A stretch of DNA of 64,000 bases from Thalassia testudinum (Eukaryota; Streptophyta; Magnoliopsida; Alismatales; Hydrocharitaceae), in NCBI GenBank assembly GCA_037157565.1, contig JAZHRO010000073.1:88886001-88950000 (forward strand), written 5' to 3'. The notes below the pieces were generated by a model, which did not search any database, had not been told where the DNA came from, and saw nothing but the letters and a program-made list of their open reading frames with translations. The translations under genes were made by a program, and so were the position numbers. Positions within the stretch are counted from its first letter, which is position 1; each line of letters begins with the position of its first letter. Below, one piece after another: positions 34,796 to 46,270 of this stretch.

Positions 34796-36187
34796 TGATG
34801 AGAACCTCGTCATAAACCCTAAACTAGTACCATCTAACCTAGATTTGCAAGAAAAAGCTCCTACATAACTTATAGAAAGGCTTGACTCAGAGAATTCTGA
34901 GTTTGTGAAGAAAATAGGAACTAAGGGGTAAAAATGTAATTTCACCAACACAATCAGTAAATAGGGTAACACAGGGTCCAAACTTAGGTCAAACTAACCT
35001 AATAAGAAGGAAAGTGGGATGATTTGATCCAACAAGGGCTACAGCAACTCCAAGGAATTAAATGACATCCTGTAACCCTAAAACAAACCCACTTCAATTC
35101 ACGAGGTTCGAGGAAAAGAAAAAATCGAGTAAACCCTCTTAAATTCATAGAAAAATAATCTCTAGGGTTTAGAACCTTCGATTTGGCCTTGGGAACCCAC
35201 TTTGACCTACATTGAGAACCATGCCCAATTAATGATTTAATTTGGGTTTTATGTAAATTGACTGATCAAACAAGGTCTGATCTAGAAATAAATTTCACCA
35301 TTAGAATCCTTGGGTCCCATTTAGTCATACATAAAAACTTGAGCCTAAGAAGAGACCTTCTTGACGGACTTTGCATTTTGGTCCTCATCTATTACTTTTT
35401 GACCCTCAACTTTTGAAACCCTTGCATTTTGGCTCCTAAGTCTTCATCCTTCTTTGCATTTGGGTCCTCGCTGCAAAACCCTGAGCAACGCCATGCTCCG
35501 GCAAATTTGCGCGGAGCATGGCGCTGACTAGGGTGAGGGAGGCCCTCTACCCTTTCAACGAGGTGTTCCCTGCGACGTCTACTGTCGCAGGGACACCTCC
35601 ATGATCACTGCTGCAGCCCATACCTTTCGTGCGAACGTGCGGAAGGTATGGGTCCCTACTCCGGCCATCCTCCGGCGAGGGAGGCACGTCGCCTCCCTCC
35701 GCCCACCTCTCTGCTTTCGCCTCTATAAAAGCCGCTTCCGCCTGCAGAAGAGGGGAGCTCGGTCCTGACGGAGAAACACCCCCATCTTTCCTCTCTTCCC
35801 ACTCCGGCAGAAGCCCTCCAGCTCCGGCGGTTCTTTCTCCCCCTCCTCGTTGCTTTGCTACAATACCAACAGCAGAGCCGCCTTCGCCCGCTCTTCCCGC
35901 ATCGTGCCGTACCTAGAGCACACCCTCCTGCTCTCTCCTCGCCACCGCCCAATTTCTCTGGGCATCTTCTTCTCCGGCGACAGTCGATATGACTGCTGCC
36001 CTGCTCCGGCCCCCTTCGTCTCTACAACTAGGTCAGAACTTCTCCCCACCTGCCCCTTTTTCTTTTCCTCACTATTTTACATTCAATTAAGCCCTCGACC
36101 ACTCCTGACCACCGTCACCCCCTTCGTCTCCGGCTACCCTCCGGTGTGACGCCCCCATCGCTCCACAGCCCCACACGCCTCGCCGAC
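34796..36187 (+). repeat. 3' LTR of element A, left part
   Basis: Starts TGATGAGAACCTCGTCAT; TATA box TATAAAA at 35724-35730. It is interrupted after CGCCGAC by B. CCGAC (36183-36187) is the left copy of B's target duplication. It continues at 46271. Confidence 0.92.
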
Positions 36188-37112
36188 TGATGAGAACCTC
36201 ATCATGAGCCATAACTAGCTCATTTTGACCCAATACAAAGGATAAAAGCTCCTATATATCTCAAGGAAAGGCTTAACTCAGAGAATTCTGAGTTTGAGAA
36301 GAAAACCAGTCACAAGGGGTAAAAGTGCAATTTTACCAGTATAATCTGCATACAGGGTAATTCTGGGCCCAAACACAGGTCAAAACAGCTTAATAAGAAT
36401 AAAAGTGGGATGAGATGATCTAGCAAGGGCTACAGCACTTCCAAGGAACCAAATGATAATCTGTAACCCTAAAACAACCCACTTCAATTCACAAGGTTCG
36501 AGGCAAAGTAAAAATATAATAAACCCTCTAAAATTCATAGAAAAATAATCTCTAGGGTTTAGAACCTTCAATTTGGCCTTTAGAACCCATTTTGACCTAC
36601 ATTGAGAACCATGCCCAATTAATAACTTAATTTGGGTTTTTGCGCAAATTGACCGGTCAAACAAGGTTTAATATGAAAATAAAATTCACCATCAGATTCC
36701 TTAGGTCCTAATTAGTCATGTATAAAAACTTGAGCCTAAGAAGAAACCTCCTTGACCGAATTTACACTTTGGTCCTCATATATTTACTCTTTGGCCCTCA
36801 ACTTTTGAACCCTCGCATTTAGGCCCCTAACTCTCCTTCGTTCTTTGCAAACAGGTCCCTCCTGCAAAACCCTGCCAGCACCATGCTCCGGCGACCTTGC
36901 GCGGAGCATGGCGCCGCGCAGGGTGAGGTGGAGGACCTGGCAAGTGTACCGGGGGTGCCCTGCGTCGTCAGCCGTCGCAGGAGCACCCCCATGGTCACTG
37001 TAGCCCCCCATACCGGCCGTGCGAACGCACGGACGGTATGGGTTCGAATTCCGACCATGCTCCGGCGAGGGAGACACGTCGTCTCCCTCCGCCTTCCTCC
37101 CTGCTACAACCC

Positions 37113-37120
37113 TATAAATA
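37113..37120 (+). promoter_or_regulatory. TATA box of B 5' LTR
   Basis: TATAAATA followed by a C-run, 925 bases into the LTR. An identical copy is at 44396-44403 in the 3' LTR. Confidence 0.7.
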
Positions 37121-38018
37121 CCCCCCGCCGCTCCACCGACCAAGGCAGCCTGGATCTGACGGAGAAAACCCCCAATTTTCCTCTCTTCTCACTCCGGCAG
37201 ACGCCCACCAGCTCCGGCGGTTCTTCCTCCTCCTCCTCTTCGCTCTGCCGCAATACCAGCAGCAGAGATTTCTTCCCCTGCTCTTTCCGCGTCGCGCAAT
37301 ACCGGCGCGCGCTGCCTCTGCCCCGTCGTCACCGCCGTCCTTCCCCACTGGGCATCGTCTTCTCCGGCGACAGTCGATACGACTGTCGCCCTGTTCCTCC
37401 CCCTTCGTCCCTGCAGTTAAGTTAGACTTACTCCCCTTCTCCTCCTCTTTCTTTCCCCGCTTTCGATTTAGTCAATTAAGCCCTCTACCGACCCTGTTCA
37501 CCCTCATCCTCTCCGCCTCCGACCACCCTCCGGCGAGCCGCTCCCATCACCTCAGCGACCCACACGGCTCGCCGACCACCGCAGAACCTCCGCCTCCTCA
37601 CCCTGATCCTCTTCCGCCCCTCCACTTCCCACCAAACACCCCCTGCAGACCCACCGAACACACCCACTCCCTCGCTCACAGTTTGACCTAGGACGACCAG
37701 ACAGCCCCCTCTCGCCCCCTGCAGACCCCCTGACCACCTTCGCCGTGCCACGGCGAAGGTCCTCCGCCTGTCTGATTTGGCCGAGAGGCCGTGCCATTGG
37801 TTTCAGGTTCCAGGCCTCGGCCGCCATTGGCGAGGAAGCTCGAAGCCTGCTCGAGGTTGCTCCAAGCCGAGATATCCCAGATTGAATAGCCACGGCCAGC
37901 GCGGAAGAATCTCACGCACACACCCTGGCCCTCGATTGGAGCTGTACGCCTCAACAGCCGACGCAATTGGGAGCACCATCCCTGCTGCAGGCGTAAGAGA
38001 ATTGGGGTGGGACATTTA

Positions 38019-38061
38019 GTCCCACCTCGGAATCTCTCAAAGGCGCGCGGACACATAAATT
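38019..38061 (+). promoter_or_regulatory. snRNA-type USE-like motif plus TATA-like motif in B 5' LTR
   Basis: GTCCCACCTCG (38019-38029) has one mismatch to RTCCCACATCG. CATAAATT starts at 38054, 24 nt later. The B 3' LTR repeats this at 45302-45344. Confidence 0.5.
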
Positions 38062-38982
38062 GAAAACCTGCCGTATGCTGTTTGCCTCAGTTACCACGGG
38101 GTGAGGTCCCTCTCACCCGACCCGACCCGACTCGGCCTCGTCCGTGACCACGCTCCGCGGACCTGGCCCGACCCGATTAGACTGACCTGCACTCCTCGCC
38201 CACCACGCACGCCGGTGGGCCTGGACCCGGGCCTGATCCGAACCCGATTACCCGGTAGCGCTCTGGGAGAGCTTCCGATGAGTGATTTCAGAGAGAGAGA
38301 TACGCGGGGGAGGGGGGTAGAGTAGGTTTTTGCCTTCTGATGAACTCTTGAGCGTGCAGGCACAGGTGAAGGACTGCGGAAGAAGAAGCAGCTGCACTGT
38401 AGCAACTGCTCAGTTAAGTCGTCGAAGCACCGGGCCAGACGACGGACAGCCAGCAGCCAGAGCAACACAGAAGGCAGGCTGAAGAAGAAGGAAGGGAGAC
38501 TTAGTAGCCGAAGGCAGAAACACCACGATTGCAGAAGAAGAAATGAAAAGAAGCAAGAAGCAAGAAAAGAAGAAGACGATCTGACAAGGAAGAAAGCAGA
38601 AGAAGAAGAAGAAGAAGAAGAAGAAGAACAGGAAGAACCAGAGACAGAGGGGAAAAATCTGAAGAAAGCAGAAGGAAGAAAGCAGAAGAAAGATCTGAAG
38701 ATTGCAGAAGAAGAAGAAGAACAAAGAACAGGAAAAACCAAAGACAAAGAGGAAGAAAGAAGAAAAGAAGAAGAAGCCAAATTTTCATCTCTCTCTCTCT
38801 CTTTATTTTTGTAATAGAACTTGTATATCTCTAGAATATAACTTGCTCCCTGAGTTCGACCTCGGGAACTCTTTTATTTTTCCGAGTAAAAAAATTTTTA
38901 TATGATGATACGTTGGTAACAACCGGCTTTACTACAACGATATATAACACAAACCGGTCGCGAACCGACGCTGTCACCATTT

Positions 38983-39000
38983 TGGCGCCGTTGCCGGGGA
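38983..39000 (+). other. Primer-binding site of B, tRNA-Asp type
   Basis: TGGCGCCGTTGCCGGGGA, three bases after the LTR end and identical to the A site. Confidence 0.92.
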
Positions 39001-40062
39001 GCAACGGCTATTCTAGAGGTAAACATTCCTGTTTCTTTTAAGTTCTGATAATCTCCTCTCTTTTGTGCAGCTACAGGAACGCAAGAAGACAAGCAACCAC
39101 ACCAAAGACAGGTAAATTTTTCCTCTCACTATTAACCCCTAAGCTCTAAAGAGGAAGAAAAGAAAAGAACAAGCAATATAGGGTTAACCTGTCTTCCATA
39201 TTTAGTAACCATAAAAGTTGCATGTTTTCAACTCATTATTTCTGCACACTATTAAGGGTATTTAAGGGCTAACACATTCTTGCTTGAGCCCTAATTACCC
39301 AACAAAGAATTAACTGGACCAAGTAGAGCCAACCTAGGATCCAACACTAGGGATTTAGAGACACACTACTTAACTCAAGAATTGAGAAAACCAAATGAAG
39401 TGTGCCCAAGCCCTTGTCTGAAAATACCTATTCAAAGAAAATCTAAAACAATTGGCTCTCTCTAAACACTTGAACCCTAAAAGACAGGACCTAAAAGCTC
39501 TCAAAGAAAACAAGAGGTAAAGTTGACCCCATGGGTCAACCAACCTTAAATTAGGTCACTCTTTGCACTTAAAAGACTAAAGTTCAAGTGAAACCTTAAG
39601 CACCCTGATCTTAAAATTGGTAGACTTAAGAGGTCAAGATCCCCATTCTGGTCTACCTGGAACCGCAGTGACAAGAGAGGTCGGGTGGGGGAAACCCTGT
39701 AACCCGTGGGGACGCTCTACCGTGTAGGGGTCTTCGCGGGACTCTCCCTCTCTGGCTGCCCAGGTAATTCTCAGGTGGACGATCTTTCTGATCAAGGGGT
39801 CCATCTGCCCCGAACCTCTATAGTCACCCAACAATTTTTGGGTGTCTTGATTGGGTCCAGCACCTGCTTATCTCATCCAGCCCTTCAGTATTTTTCAGGA
39901 GGTCCTTGAAACCTCCAATAGAAGTTCACTCTTCCCGAGGCTAAGCCTCGGCTCCTTTGTTTTTGCAGAAATCATTCACATAGCCCCTCTTTTCTCTGAT
40001 TCTGAACAAAATCCCCTTCTTCCATCTTGATTCAAACTTTGATTCCACCACCTGATCCAATT
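39001..40062 (+). other. Untranslated leader of B with possible intron
   Basis: Closely matches the A leader up to about 40020. CAG/GTAAAT at 39112 and TTTGTTTTTGCAG ending at 39968 would bound an 857-nt intron that removes upstream ATG codons. Packaging and dimerisation signals shared with A presumably lie here, since this is the main conserved internal segment. Confidence 0.55.
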
Positions 40063-41919
40063 ATGCAGCCTAATTACCTAGCAAGACTACCATTCAAGAA
40101 ACCTGAATATCGGAGATCTATGAAAGATAAAATGATCGAGAATGCCATAAGATTCTATGAAAAAGAAGAAAAAACCTCAATAGGAGATATTCAGGTTGAT
40201 GTCCCAACAACCACATCCTTCATCATAAACTGTGCCCAAATTCTATTAACTGGAATTTCAAAAGGATCAACCCGAGATATGCTCCTGACAGGATACATTG
40301 AGATGGAAAAATTACACCAATCTGAATACCTTCAATGCTTGACAAATCCTGTACTTTGGGAACAACACCAAGATGCCCTTATAAAACGGGTAGAAATGAT
40401 GAAATCAGTAGAACAAATTATCAACCAGAAATACCCGTATAAACCAGAAACAGAGGATGAACCATCTTGGAACAGTATTAAGGAACAATTCAGTTTCCCA
40501 GATCTCGGGATTGAGGCACAAAGTGGTTGTAAAATCCCAACCCAGATAGAAGACAATGTTGAAATAGGTTGGGAAGTTGCAGGAGAACACAATGCTGAGC
40601 CAACCCTAGGCCATAAATCACCAAGCTTAGAACTCCAAGACTCCTGCAATAACAAGATTAGAATTGAACCTCTGGAGGGTATAAATTCCGCCCCTTGTTT
40701 TGATAAGGTAACCCTCGAAGGTTATTCAGACTTAGGTTCTAATAATTCTACCCACATCCTAAGCCTAGAACCTAGATCTGAAACTTGTTGGGAAGATTAT
40801 GAGGCCCTTTATGAGGAAGATCAAATTTTTACAGGATATGATTCCGGGCCTCTATTTAATGAGTATCCCTCTCCAACATCCTCAGGAAATCTGATCGATT
40901 TCTCAGAAAACATGCCAATTTATGATACAGAAACTGAGGAGTTGGATGAGCAAGGTTTTAATAGGGTCTATCCTACCAGCTTAAAGCTTGAACAGAACAT
41001 CTTTTTGAGCCCAGAAGTGATATATAGGCTAGAACCCAATCAGGCTGCTGATTCCACATCTGATGATTTCTGCTGTGGTGGAATTCATGATCATTTTCGC
41101 CAACTCTCCGACAATTTCAGATCTGACTATAATTGCGGAGAGATTCCCCTTCCTGAACACGCCAGGCCTATCTACGACCTCAGTTCACATGACTCTGACT
41201 TTGACTCTGACTCTGAGGTCCTGATTCCCGAGATCACTGATAACACAGAATCATTCCTTTTCGATCCTCAGGAACCAAAAACAGAAAATGCCAAGAGTGA
41301 TTGCAACCCAGAATCCAAATTTTTTCTCGAATCCGATTTCTTTCATCCTACAAACACTCTTCCGGCATTTGATAGTTACCCAGAGGACTCTCTACAGGAA
41401 ACCACCTATCATCCGTCTCTAGAAGAGCCCTCGTACACAATGGCCACCTCATCCGCACACACAGAACGGATCAAAACCTCTTCCAAACCCCGACCCGCAA
41501 CCGGACTCAATTTCTATGCTGATTCACCTCTCACCGAGCCGATTGCATTTCCACATCGGGTTTCAAACATTGATCAGACTACATACCATGCTCTATCATT
41601 CTCTGATCACCCCTGTAGGGTTCCTGTATCAACCACTGATTATCCTACGGGTCCCTACTCTGACCAGGCTGATTCGGCACAGCCAAACCCTGCGTTTACA
41701 CTTCCACATCCATCTGAGCTTCATAATTTCTGGTGGGCTCCACACCTTTTTATCCACATCTATCAACCCACCAGATTGATTGGGTTTGGGCTGCATCATC
41801 AGCCTGTTGATCTGAACAAGCACCTGGTTGGACCAACCAGGCTCTTAATCAAAGTGCTTGTCTTACAAAACTCTGCTGATTTGACCATCCCCTCTCCATC
41901 ACATTTCCCGCTTGGCTGA
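40063..41919 (+). CDS. Uncharacterised 618-residue ORF of element B
   Basis: The only long ORF in B and it is intact. ATG 40063 is the first in-frame ATG; the frame is also open 12 codons upstream. Residues about 1-150 look globular: basic and helix-forming near the start, with aliphatic segments such as SFIINCAQILLTGI and a Lys/Glu-rich end. From about residue 170 it is acidic and low in complexity, rich in Asp, Glu, Ser, Pro and Tyr (for example DSDFDSDSE). The last ~100 residues are Pro/His-rich. I see no capsid domain, zinc knuckle, protease, RT or integrase motif. It sits exactly where A has gag-pol: homology to A ends about 40 bases upstream and resumes at the stop. Function unknown; a RNA- or particle-binding role is only a guess. 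Confidence 0.75.
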   Translation: MQPNYLARLPFKKPEYRRSMKDKMIENAIRFYEKEEKTSIGDIQVDVPTTTSFIINCAQILLTGISKGSTRDMLLTGYIEMEKLHQSEYLQCLTNPVLWEQHQDALIKRVEMMKSVEQIINQKYPYKPETEDEPSWNSIKEQFSFPDLGIEAQSGCKIPTQIEDNVEIGWEVAGEHNAEPTLGHKSPSLELQDSCNNKIRIEPLEGINSAPCFDKVTLEGYSDLGSNNSTHILSLEPRSETCWEDYEALYEEDQIFTGYDSGPLFNEYPSPTSSGNLIDFSENMPIYDTETEELDEQGFNRVYPTSLKLEQNIFLSPEVIYRLEPNQAADSTSDDFCCGGIHDHFRQLSDNFRSDYNCGEIPLPEHARPIYDLSSHDSDFDSDSEVLIPEITDNTESFLFDPQEPKTENAKSDCNPESKFFLESDFFHPTNTLPAFDSYPEDSLQETTYHPSLEEPSYTMATSSAHTERIKTSSKPRPATGLNFYADSPLTEPIAFPHRVSNIDQTTYHALSFSDHPCRVPVSTTDYPTGPYSDQADSAQPNPAFTLPHPSELHNFWWAPHLFIHIYQPTRLIGFGLHHQPVDLNKHLVGPTRLLIKVLVLQNSADLTIPSPSHFPLG

Positions 41920-43470
41920 AGGCATCAAATTTAGCGCTCAACGGGAGGCAGCCCGTCATTCTCTTTGAAAACCTGAAACTTGTTCTGACAGCTTTTTGCA
42001 CTTGAAGTTCACACTTTAGGACAGCCGACTCCACCTCAGGTGCTTGCATCTGAGATTAGAAATCGTCCGCAACAGTCACCCCGACCCATTCACTCATCAA
42101 AACAGCTATCCTAATGTATGAACTTAGTTGAATAAAAACCCCTAGGTTACAATGAGGACATTGCAAATCTTAGGCATGGGGGGGTATGAAAGTGCAAAAA
42201 CTTGTAAGAAAAGGTTTCAAACAAAAAAAATTCACATATGCCAAAAACACCATAAAAATTAAAAAAATTTTTCGAAAAAGAATAAGAGGAAAAGAGGAGA
42301 AGAAAATTTTGTGAAGGAGAGAAGAAACAAAATGAAAAAGGAGCACAAAATTATAAGAAAAGTTGATAGTCATTAGTAAGGAACTAAGGAATTAACCTAA
42401 GTTCTAGACCTCATTCAAGAAAATAACTGAAAAGTGCACAATAAGATTAGTAAGAATGCAAACCTTAGGCATTCTTGAATAGACTCTTAGTACTCATTAA
42501 GATCTGGACACTCCTCAAGAGGTTGAGGAAAATGAAAAGCTGAAGTATTAGGTCTAAGGCTTAGGGAGTATTCGGCCTCGTTAACTAATTTTTGGTTTAC
42601 GGGACTCAGTAACCTAAGCACCCTAATCTCACACACAGCCTGGTTCAGTAAGCGTAAAAATCAGAATCACGCAGAAGCGTCGCAAAAATCTGAAAAGAAC
42701 ACCTAGAATAGGAGCGGCCGATCAACACAAGTTGATTTGGACGAGTTCCCAGCGCGGAGAGGCGGGAAATCCCCTCGAAGATGCGTAACAAAATATCATC
42801 TCCTCGGTGCTTGTCTCTTAGGATATTTACATATCCTACGGGGGGCATGTAAGCACTCTGCTGGTTCAGATTCCATGGATGGCATTATCTCGAAATGTCA
42901 ATTGCCAGGGTCTGGATTCGGCCACGGAATACCATGGATGGGATTATCTCGAAATCTCAATAGCCAGGGTTCCGGGGGTTGCCATGGGCGGTGCTATCTC
43001 GAAGCATCGATCGCCAGGAACCCTTGAGGATTGATGATGGGAGCAAGGAATCTGATACAGACCGTGTTGAAAAGCCAATCCTAGACTAGAACTAAAAAGA
43101 AAAAGAGAGAGAAAACTCTCCAAACAGAAAAAAAAAAAACTTTCTATCTTACAAAACGCACTGCGAACTGAGCCAGGGCTAAAATCATTTCAAGCACGGG
43201 TGCTTTAACCACGAAGTCCAATAAACCTTAGGTTAGTTCTTGTGGGCCTTAAAAACCTTTGCTAAAAGACTGAGGCTAAGGCTAGACAGATTTGGATCTT
43301 GATTGGTACTAGAGTATCTTTTAGGCCTATGGTCAGCATTCTAACCTAATCTATGCTCAAATAAAAAAAGCACTTATCTAAAACCATTGAAAACTTCATG
43401 GTCTAGAACAAGGGTTGAAACCTTAAGTTTTTTTTTGCTAAGGGACTAGCAAAAGCTAGGCATGGGGGTA
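41920..43470 (+). other. 3' untranslated region of B with two polypurine tracts
   Basis: Matches the A 3' region without the Sirevirus fragment. Internal PPT-like TAGGCATGGGGGGGTA lies at 42171-42186, preceded by AATGAGGACATTGCA. The terminal GACTAGCAAAAGCTAGGCATGGGGGTA (43444-43470) abuts the LTR. Confidence 0.85.
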
Positions 43471-46265
43471 TGATGAGAACCTCATCATGAGCCATAACTA
43501 GCTCATTTTGACCCAATACAAAGGATAAAAGCTCCTATATATCTCAAGGAAAGGCTTAACTCAGAGAATTCTGAGTTTGAGAAGAAAACCAGTCACAAGG
43601 GGTAAAAGTGCAATTTTACCAGTATAATCTGCATACAGGGTAATTCTGGGCCCAAACACAGGTCAAAACAGCTTAATAAGAATAAAAGTGGGATGAGATG
43701 ATCTAGCAAGGGCTACAGCACTTCCAAGGAACCAAATGATAATCTGTAACCCTAAAACAACCCACTTCAATTCACAAGGTTCGAGGCAAAGTAAAAATAG
43801 AATAAACCCTCTAAAATTCATAGAAAAATAATCTCTAGGGTTTAGAACCTTCAATTTGGCCTTTAGAACCCATTTTGACCTACATTGAGAACCATGCCCA
43901 ATTAATAACTTAATTTGGGTTTTTGCGCAAATTGACCGGTCAAACAAGGTTTAATATGAAAATAAAATTCACCATCAGATTCCTTAGGTCCTAATTAGTC
44001 ATGTATAAAAACTTGAGCCTAAGAAGAAACCTCCTTGACCGAATTTACACTTTGGTCCTCATATATTTACTCTTTGGCCCTCAACTTTTGAACCCTCGCA
44101 TTTAGGCCCCTAACTCTCCTTCGTTCTTTGCAAACAGGTCCCTCCTGCAAAACCCTGCCAGCACCATGCTCCGGCGACCTTGCGCGGAGCATGGCGCCGC
44201 GCAGGGTGAGGTGGAGGACCTGGCAAGTGTACCGGGGGTGCCCTGCGTCGTCAGCCGTCGCAGGAGCACCCCCATGGTCACTGTAGCCCCCCATACCGGC
44301 CGTGCGAACGCACGGACGGTATGGGTTCGAATTCCGACCATGCTCCGGCGAGGGAGACACGTCGTCTCCCTCCGCCTTCCTCCCTGCTACAACCCTATAA
44401 ATACCCCCCGCCGCTCCACCGACCAAGGCAGCCTGGATCTGACGGAGAAAACCCCCAATTTTCCTCTCTTCTCACTCCGGCAGACGCCCACCAGCTCCGG
44501 CGGTTCTTCCTCCTCCTCCTCTTCGCTCTGCCGCAATACCAGCAGCAGAGATTTCTTCCCCTGCTCTTTCCGCGTCGCGCAATACCGGCGCGCGCTGCCT
44601 CTGCCCCGTCGTCACCGCCGTCCTTCCCCACTGGGCATCGTCTTCTCCGGCGACAGTCGATACGACTGTCGCCCTGTTCCTCCCCCTTCGTCCCTGCAGT
44701 TAAGTTAGACTTACTCCCCTTCTCCTCCTCTTTCTTTCCCCGCTTTCGATTTAGTCAATTAAGCCCTCTACCGACCCTGTTCACCCTCATCCTCTCCGCC
44801 TCCGACCACCCTCCGGCGAGTCGCTCCCATCACCTCAGCGACCCACACGGCTCGCCGACCACCGCAGAACCTCCGCCTCCTCACCCTGATCCTCTTCCGC
44901 CCCTCCACTTCCCACCAAACACCCCCTGCAGACCCACCGAACACACCCACTCCCTCGCTCACAGTTTGACCTAGGACGACCAGACAGCCCCCTCTCGCCC
45001 CCTGCAGACCCCCTGACCACCTTCGCCGTGCCACGGCGAAGGTCCTCCGCCTGTCTGATTTGGCCGAGAGGCCGTGCCATTGGTTTCAGGTTCCAGGCCT
45101 CGGCCGCCATTGGCGAGGAAGCTCGAAGCCTGCTCGAGGTTGCTCCAAGCCGAGATATCCCAGATTGAATAGCCACGGCCAGCGCGGAAGAATCTCACGC
45201 ACACACCCTGGCCCTCGATTGGAGCTGTACGCCTCAACAGCCGACGCAATTGGGAGCACCATCCCTGCTGCAGGCGTAAGAGAATTGGGGTGGGACATTT
45301 AGTCCCACCTCGGAATCTCTCAAAGGCGCGCGGACACATAAATTGAAAACCTGCCGTATGCTGTTTGCCTCAGTTACCACGGGGTGAGGTCCCTCTCACC
45401 CGACCCGACCCGACTCGGCCTCGTCCGTGACCACGCTCCGCGGACCTGGCCCGACCCGATTAGACTGACCTGCACTCCTCGCCCACCACGCACGCCGGTG
45501 GGCCTGGACCCGGGCCTGATCCGAACCCGATTACCCGGTAGCGCTCTGGGAGAGCTTCCGATGAGTGATTTCAGAGAGAGAGATACGCGGGGGAGGGGGG
45601 TAGAGTAGGTTTTTGCCTTCTGATGAACTCTTGAGCGTGCAGGCACAGGTGAAGGACTGCGGAAGAAGAAGCAGCTGCACTGTAGCAACTGCTCAGTTAA
45701 GTCGTCGAAGCACCGGGCCAGACGACGGACAGCCAGCAGCCAGAGCAACACAGAAGGCAGGCTGAAGAAGAAGGAAGGGAGACTTAGTAGCCGAAGGCAG
45801 AAACACCACGATTGCAGAAGAAGAAATGAAAAGAAGCAAGAAGCAAGAAAAGAAGAAGACGATCTGACAAGGAAGAAAGCAGAAGAAGAAGAAGAAGAAG
45901 AAGAAGAAGAAGAACAGGAAGAACCAGAGACAGAGGGGAAAAATCTGAAGAAAGCAGAAGGAAGAAAGCAGAAGAAAGATCTGAAGATTGCAGAAGAAGA
46001 AGAAGAACAAAGAACAGGAAAAACCAAAGACAAAGAGGAAGAAAGAAGAAAAGAAGAAGAAGCCAAATTTTCATCTCTCTCTCTCTCTTTATTTTTGTAA
46101 TAGAACTTGTATATCTCTAGAATATAACTTGCTCCCTGAGTTCGACCTCGGGAACTCTTTTATTTTTCCGAGTAAAAAAATTTTTATATGATGATACGTT
46201 GGTAACAACCGGCTTTACTACAACGATATATAACACAAACCGGTCGCGAACCGACGCTGTCACCA
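43471..46265 (+). repeat. 3' LTR of element B
   Basis: 2,795 bases, nearly identical to the 5' LTR, with one extra GAA unit near 45890-45915. TATA box at 44396-44403; USE-like pair at 45302-45344. Confidence 0.94.
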
Positions 46266-46270
46266 CCGAC

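Larger units (their letters stand above)
36188..38979 (+). repeat. 5' LTR of element B
   Basis: 2,792 bases, TGATGAGAACCTCATCATGAG to CGCTGTCACCA. TATA box TATAAATA at 37113-37120. USE-like plus TATA-like pair at 38019-38061. GAA microsatellite at about 38597-38628 inside a longer purine tract. Related to, but clearly distinct from, the A LTR. Confidence 0.94.
36188..46265 (+). mobile_element. Element B: young non-autonomous Athila-family element with one novel ORF
   Basis: 10,078 bases, bounded by TG...CA LTRs and the exact duplication CCGAC (36183-36187 and 46266-46270), inserted in the 3' LTR of A. LTRs are 2,792 and 2,795 bases. I noticed only two substitutions (near 36510/43796 and 37539/44822) and one extra GAA unit, so insertion was very recent. 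The leader (38980-40020) and 3' region (from about 41920) match A, but the ~5.5 kb of gag-pol is replaced by a 1.86-kb intact ORF with no recognised domain. PBS and PPT are intact. Confidence 0.92.

Noticed and set aside
37038..37691. 217-codon Pro/Ser-rich + strand frame in the B LTR (and copy at 44321-44974)
   Set aside because: Lies across the LTR TATA box region in CT-rich sequence, overlaps open frames on both strands, and is not kept in the related A LTR.
36188..46265. B as a simple internal deletion of A
   Set aside because: The 1.86-kb ORF has no counterpart in A and the LTRs are a distinct subfamily, so B is a replacement, not a deletion.
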